Shown: piece after piece, positions 30,556 through 33,912 of the stretch
Position numbering within the stretch: position 1 is the first letter of the stretch
Layout of the letters: each line of letters opens with the position of its first letter
Assembly (NCBI GenBank): GCA_001823065.1
Contig: MHTJ01000005.1
Span: forward strand, 1 to 33,912
Length of the DNA: 33,912 bases
DNA from: Candidatus Vogelbacteria bacterium RIFOXYD1_FULL_44_32
Lineage (GTDB): Bacteria > Patescibacteriota > Minisyncoccia > Phycocordibacterales > XYD1-FULL-46-19
Direction: 5' to 3'
The notes under the pieces: model-generated
Database searches by the model: none
What the model was told of the DNA's origin: nothing
Seen by the model: only the letters and a program-made list of their open reading frames with translations
Position numbers and translations under genes: made by a program

Positions 30556-32028
30556 GTGTCAGCACTTATGGATTTTTCATCTATATCATATCCAGAATCT
30601 AAAAAAGACGGCGACAGTGAGCGACCACTGGCTATCAGCGAGCGGGTGCCTGTTTTGTTACCGCGTAATTTAGATGATATAGGGCGTTATCCAGTTGTTG
30701 TCCAAGCTAAGCCAGGTTTACTGGTGCCGATTGCTGGTTTAGTGCTGGCTTTATTTATACTTAGTGCCGAAGAAAGATTGGCCGACCGGTTAGTAGTGGC
30801 TGATTGGCATTTACCCCAAACAAATCTTAGTGATTTTTTGGTAGAGCGTCAGATTGGTTTGTCTAAACTAAAAATTTTAGCCGAAGTATATAATTTAGAT
30901 TTGGCTCAAATCTCCGCCAGTACGAAAGAATTTACAACTACGACGATTAACGGGATTAAGGACAATTTGGTCAATTCCAAAAGTGGTTTAGAAAAAATTG
31001 CGCTTGAAATAAAAAATAACTGGCAAAATTTTAACCCGGCGGGGGATTTGTCGGCCAAGTGGGCCCAGTTAACATCAAAAATAGATTACTATTATGATCA
31101 GGCCAATCAAATAAAAAATGGAGTCACTTTTGTTCTCGATGAGGTAGAAATTCAAACCGCGGCGGTGGGGGTTGGTTCATTGCTGGATAAAAATAATGTC
31201 AACTTTGTGACCCAAACGATGGCCACTATTAGAGATACTCGACTGGCTTTTAAAACAATAGAAGCCAAGATTAATGAAAAAATTTCAGTTTCCAGTATGT
31301 TTTTGGCTGAGACTTTGGCCACTACCTATAACCTGTCGGAAACAGGGGTAATAAATATAAAGCTGGCTTCGGCTAAAACTTTAGTTGGGTTGCAGATTGC
31401 TAAGACTGGTTTGGCGTCGCTTGCCACCTTAGCAGATACTAATACGGGTGAAGTGGCCAAGCTTATCACAGTGGCCGACCGGCAACTAATGGCTTCGGCT
31501 GAATATAGCGCTTTTGGGCTACAGGCGGCCGCTATTTCCACTCGTGATGCCTTAAAGGCGGTTTGGTATGGGGTACCGACCGCTATTATCAATCGGTTAA
31601 TTGAAATTAAGATTTCCGCCGTTGATACCTTGGTTATCACTCTTGATAATTGGCGACATTTTCTTTTTGGAGCTTGGAATAGTGAAATTGAGACCGAGGT
31701 CAATCTTTCGCCAGCTGAATTACGGGAACAAATTAGGCAGGATGTTATTAATGAACTAGAAGGGCAAATGAAGGAGACCTTTAACCAATTGCGGGCTGGC
31801 AACCCAGCGGTGATAAAACAACCAAGCGCTGGGGAAAATGGCGTCGTCATCGTACCAGCCAATGCCAATAATAGTAGCGCTGATGTAAAAAGTCGTTTAC
31901 AAAATATGTTTTCCGACCCGGTCAGTGTTAGTTTTGATGCCGATGGTCAGTCGGGGGTTGTTACGCCAGAGTTTCGTAGTCGGACTGGTGAAAATTATAT
32001 TTTCCTTTTAACACCGATTAAAAAATAA
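30556..32028 (+). CDS. Large membrane-anchored, helical surface protein
   Basis: A 490-residue protein that I do not recognise. One membrane helix (about 55-70, GLLVPIAGLVLALFILS) follows a cytoplasmic stretch. The rest is mostly helical and Ala/Thr/Lys-rich, with long amphipathic stretches (IKDNLVNSKSGLEKIALEI). A C-terminal polar region (from about 395) holds ELREQIRQDVINELEGQ. No Cys. A GTG (30556) or the ATG four codons later (30568) may be the start; TATACT lies at 30535-30540. It begins a surface-protein operon; the next gene starts one base after its stop. A role in the cell envelope or in attachment is plausible. Confidence 0.6.
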   Translation: MSALMDFSSISYPESKKDGDSERPLAISERVPVLLPRNLDDIGRYPVVVQAKPGLLVPIAGLVLALFILSAEERLADRLVVADWHLPQTNLSDFLVERQIGLSKLKILAEVYNLDLAQISASTKEFTTTTINGIKDNLVNSKSGLEKIALEIKNNWQNFNPAGDLSAKWAQLTSKIDYYYDQANQIKNGVTFVLDEVEIQTAAVGVGSLLDKNNVNFVTQTMATIRDTRLAFKTIEAKINEKISVSSMFLAETLATTYNLSETGVINIKLASAKTLVGLQIAKTGLASLATLADTNTGEVAKLITVADRQLMASAEYSAFGLQAAAISTRDALKAVWYGVPTAIINRLIEIKISAVDTLVITLDNWRHFLFGAWNSEIETEVNLSPAELREQIRQDVINELEGQMKETFNQLRAGNPAVIKQPSAGENGVVIVPANANNSSADVKSRLQNMFSDPVSVSFDADGQSGVVTPEFRSRTGENYIFLLTPIKK

Positions 32029-32029
32029 T

Positions 32030-32917
32030 ATGACTAAGTATCTTTGGCTGATAATAATTATAGTTGGACTAAGCGCTCAAAGCGCCCAAGCCCAAAGCCG
32101 GCCTTTTTTTGGGGTGGCTCCGACTAAATTAGAAATATCAGTCAAGCCAGGACAAGCCGAAACCAAAAGTGTTAGAGTCGTCAATCATTTAGGGGCCCCC
32201 GCCCAATTTAGCCTGGCTTTAGAAAGTTTTGAACCAGAAAATAATGGACGCGGAGTGATTATTTCCAATAAAAATTTATACTATGTCGAAAAATATATTT
32301 CTACTCCATACCAGCAATTTACTTTAGCGGAGGGGGAAGCCGTGGATATTCCGGTCACAGTAACAGCTCCGGCTGGTGGGGGACCGAGTAGTATTTTTGG
32401 CGTACTCGCGATTGAGGGTCAGGTCATAGGCGAGGCGAAAGCGGCGGCGCGCTTAAGTTCTCGGTTGGGGGTTTTAATATTTATTAAGACGGCTGGCCTG
32501 CAAAAAGAGCAGGGCCAACTTACAGCTTTTGGGCTGGTGGGCGGACCAATTAATTTTAACACTGGGCGCGACCGCTCGACTTATATTTCCTACAAAAATA
32601 CCGGTAATGTTCATATTAATCCTTATGGTTATATTGAAGCCAAATATCTTGGGGTTTGGAAAACACAAAAAATAGCGGTTAATCCATGGTTTGTTTTACC
32701 GGATTCGACTAGGACCAATGAGATTGTTTATCTCAAGCCTTTGGCCTACGGTCCTTATCTATTTACCCTAAAACAAAACCGGGGTTATGGTGATATTATT
32801 GATAAGCAGTCTTTTTTCGGGATACTTCTACCTTCCAGATTGGTCACTTTTTTGTCGGGGTTGGGTTTAGTGCTATTTTTTATCCTGATTAGAAAAATGT
32901 TAAAACGACCAGAATAA
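32030..32917 (+). CDS. DUF916-like exported protein with C-terminal anchor
   Basis: A 295-residue protein: signal peptide (1 to about 22), then an immunoglobulin-like domain with FGVAPTKLEISVKPGQAETK and SVRVVNHLGAPAQFSLALES. A second beta domain follows (about 150-260), then a membrane helix (about 268-288, TFLSGLGLVLFFILI) and a basic tail (RKMLKRPE). This layout is that of the DUF916/DUF3324 proteins that accompany WxL surface proteins in Firmicutes. They stay anchored in the membrane and bind partner proteins or peptidoglycan. The stop is one base before the next gene's start. Confidence 0.75.
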   Translation: MTKYLWLIIIIVGLSAQSAQAQSRPFFGVAPTKLEISVKPGQAETKSVRVVNHLGAPAQFSLALESFEPENNGRGVIISNKNLYYVEKYISTPYQQFTLAEGEAVDIPVTVTAPAGGGPSSIFGVLAIEGQVIGEAKAAARLSSRLGVLIFIKTAGLQKEQGQLTAFGLVGGPINFNTGRDRSTYISYKNTGNVHINPYGYIEAKYLGVWKTQKIAVNPWFVLPDSTRTNEIVYLKPLAYGPYLFTLKQNRGYGDIIDKQSFFGILLPSRLVTFLSGLGLVLFFILIRKMLKRPE

Positions 32918-32918
32918 G

Positions 32919-33683
32919 ATGAAAATTTTTTTTACCATTGCTATTAGTAGTTGTCTCTTATTCGCTTCAGCAGGAGTGGGGCTCGCTTATGTGGCAGAAA
33001 GTACCAGCTATAAAATTGAAAGTGACAGCATCAACTTTGGCGGGACAGAAAATTCAACCTCGGCTTCATTTAACTTAAGTGATACTTTTGGTGAGCTCGC
33101 GACCGGTACCTCGACCAGTGCCTCATTTAATTTACATGCTGGTTATCGGGCGCTCGAAAGTGAAAGTGCTAGTGTTGTGGTCGTTTTAACTCTCAGCGCG
33201 CCGGATGATGTTCCTTTAGGTAATCTGGATAAAGGAGAGGAGATTTCAGGTCAGGCAGTCTGGAATGTGTCCACCAACAATCCTGCTGGCTATCGTTTGT
33301 CGGTAAAATCCAACACCGAGCCGGCTCTAAAATCGACCGAGGACAGCTTTACTGACTATAGCCCAACGGATGGGGTTAGTACTCCAGCCTATAGTTGGTC
33401 CCTAGGGGCCAGTAGCGCTTTGTTTGGGTTTACTCCCGAAGGGACCGATGTGGTCGCGCGGTTTAAGGACAATGGCTCCACCTGTGCGACGGGTAGTGGT
33501 AATACTACCAGTAGTTGCTGGGCCGGTTTTTCCACCACCAATCAAACCATTGCCGAAAAAACATCAGCTAATGCTCTTGGCACCGATACCACAGTCCGGC
33601 TTCAGGCTGGTATTGGTAATGATTCGGAAACAGAACCTGGCGATTATACCGCCAATATTATAGCCACGGCGATTACTTTATAA
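32919..33683 (+). CDS. WxL-like secreted surface protein
   Basis: A 254-residue protein with a signal peptide (1 to about 23). The N-terminal part (about 28-78) repeats a motif (SYKIESDSINFGGTENSTSA, then ATGTSTSASFNLHAGY), as in CPR surface proteins. The C-terminal part (about 95-254) resembles WxL-type domains: AVWNVSTNNPAGYRLSVKS, then TANIIATAITL at the very end. A Cys pair (CATG and SSCW) may be a disulfide. No membrane anchor, so it may bind the wall or the DUF916-like protein encoded just before it. The WxL motif itself is not clearly present. Confidence 0.65.
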   Translation: MKIFFTIAISSCLLFASAGVGLAYVAESTSYKIESDSINFGGTENSTSASFNLSDTFGELATGTSTSASFNLHAGYRALESESASVVVVLTLSAPDDVPLGNLDKGEEISGQAVWNVSTNNPAGYRLSVKSNTEPALKSTEDSFTDYSPTDGVSTPAYSWSLGASSALFGFTPEGTDVVARFKDNGSTCATGSGNTTSSCWAGFSTTNQTIAEKTSANALGTDTTVRLQAGIGNDSETEPGDYTANIIATAITL

Positions 33684-33685
33684 AT

Positions 33686-33912
33686 ATGTTTAGAACTAAA
33701 TTATTATTGCTGGCCAATATCATCCTTGGGTTAGCTTTGGCTGGTGTGGTCTGGGCCCAGTCTACTGATGGAGTGGGGGTAACTTTGTCGGTGCCTGATG
33801 ACACGATCATTATTCATACCACTTATGGCTGTAAGGACCCGACCGCCAAAAATTACAATCCTAAGGCTGATGTTGCTGACAACTCCTTATGTAAATATTA
33901 TATTTTAGGTTG
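33686..33912 (+). CDS. Secreted protein, 3' end beyond the window
   Basis: Partial gene, 75 codons visible. Signal peptide (about 1-22, LLLLANIILGLALAGVVWA). Then VTLSVPDDTIIIHTTYGCKD and PTAKNYNPKADVADNSLCKY. The GCxDPxAxNYxPxAxxxDxSCxY pattern is a disulfide-containing surface repeat often found in Bacteroidetes and CPR proteins. The gene follows the WxL-like gene by two bases and continues the operon. The rest lies outside the window. Confidence 0.7.
   Translation, partial: MFRTKLLLLANIILGLALAGVVWAQSTDGVGVTLSVPDDTIIIHTTYGCKDPTAKNYNPKADVADNSLCKYYILG

Overview
The window looks like a chromosomal segment of a Candidate Phyla Radiation (Patescibacteria) bacterium, probably of the Parcubacteria/Paceibacteria type. 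This is inferred from family content and style, not from a marker search. The signs are many very small proteins, secreted Ig-like and CAP proteins, and several short membrane proteins of unknown function. There is also a priA-def-fmt cluster whose PriA has lost its helicase motifs, and a lower-glycolysis set (eno, gpmI, pyk). TGA is used as a stop, so the UGA=Gly code of Gracilibacteria does not apply. I see no tRNA, rRNA, CRISPR array, insertion sequence or integrase.

Layout. 1-299: the C-terminus of a TauE/SafE permease. 300-6360: an accessory, cassette-like region with all genes on the + strand: a ParB/DGQHR-like protein, a small Cys-rich protein, an alpha/beta hydrolase, a conserved protein of unknown function, a GNAT acetyltransferase, a NUDIX hydrolase and four small unknowns. 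The genes differ in base composition. They are separated by terminators sharing one tail sequence (TTTTCTTTTACC) and by an incomplete repeat (GAGCCGAGYGTTAACAAA). 6357-8448: small secreted and membrane proteins (LapA-like, Ig-like surface protein, two tiny exported or membrane proteins). 8503-13285: DEAD-box RNA helicase with a structured leader, a 45-residue Lys/Arg-rich protein facing a SET-domain methyltransferase, a GH18 protein, a membrane protein and a VanY-type carboxypeptidase. 13368-17137: enolase and phosphoglycerate mutase, with an accessory gene on the - strand between them. 17358-19376: small accessory and acidic proteins, a cysteine-less thioredoxin-like protein and a 23-unit heptapeptide-repeat protein. 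19489-23899: envelope genes (PH-domain protein, CAP protein, YdjM-like protein, UppP, SIMPL protein). 24065-27138: pyruvate kinase, DUF167, hibernation factor, cyclophilin and a 20-residue basic peptide. 27173-30440: fmt-def-priA on the - strand. 30556-33912: an operon of surface proteins resembling the DUF916/WxL loci of Firmicutes, running off the window.

Two modes of translation start can be read. Many housekeeping and envelope genes have no Shine-Dalgarno sequence, and in a good number a TATAAT-like -10 box sits only 5-9 nt before the ATG, which predicts leaderless mRNAs. The small accessory genes (818, 1945, 4812, 5128, 5769, 15464-, 17358) carry purine-rich, mostly clear Shine-Dalgarno sequences and longer, often hairpin-rich leaders. 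This split is the clearest system-level signal here and suggests that the accessory genes form a separately circulating class.

Several non-coding structures also deserve attention: a multi-branched fold at 421-565, an attenuator-like hairpin before the DEAD-box helicase, competing hairpins before pyruvate kinase, a 160-bp inverted repeat overlapping the enolase stop codon, and a junction-like RNA fold between hpf and the cyclophilin gene.
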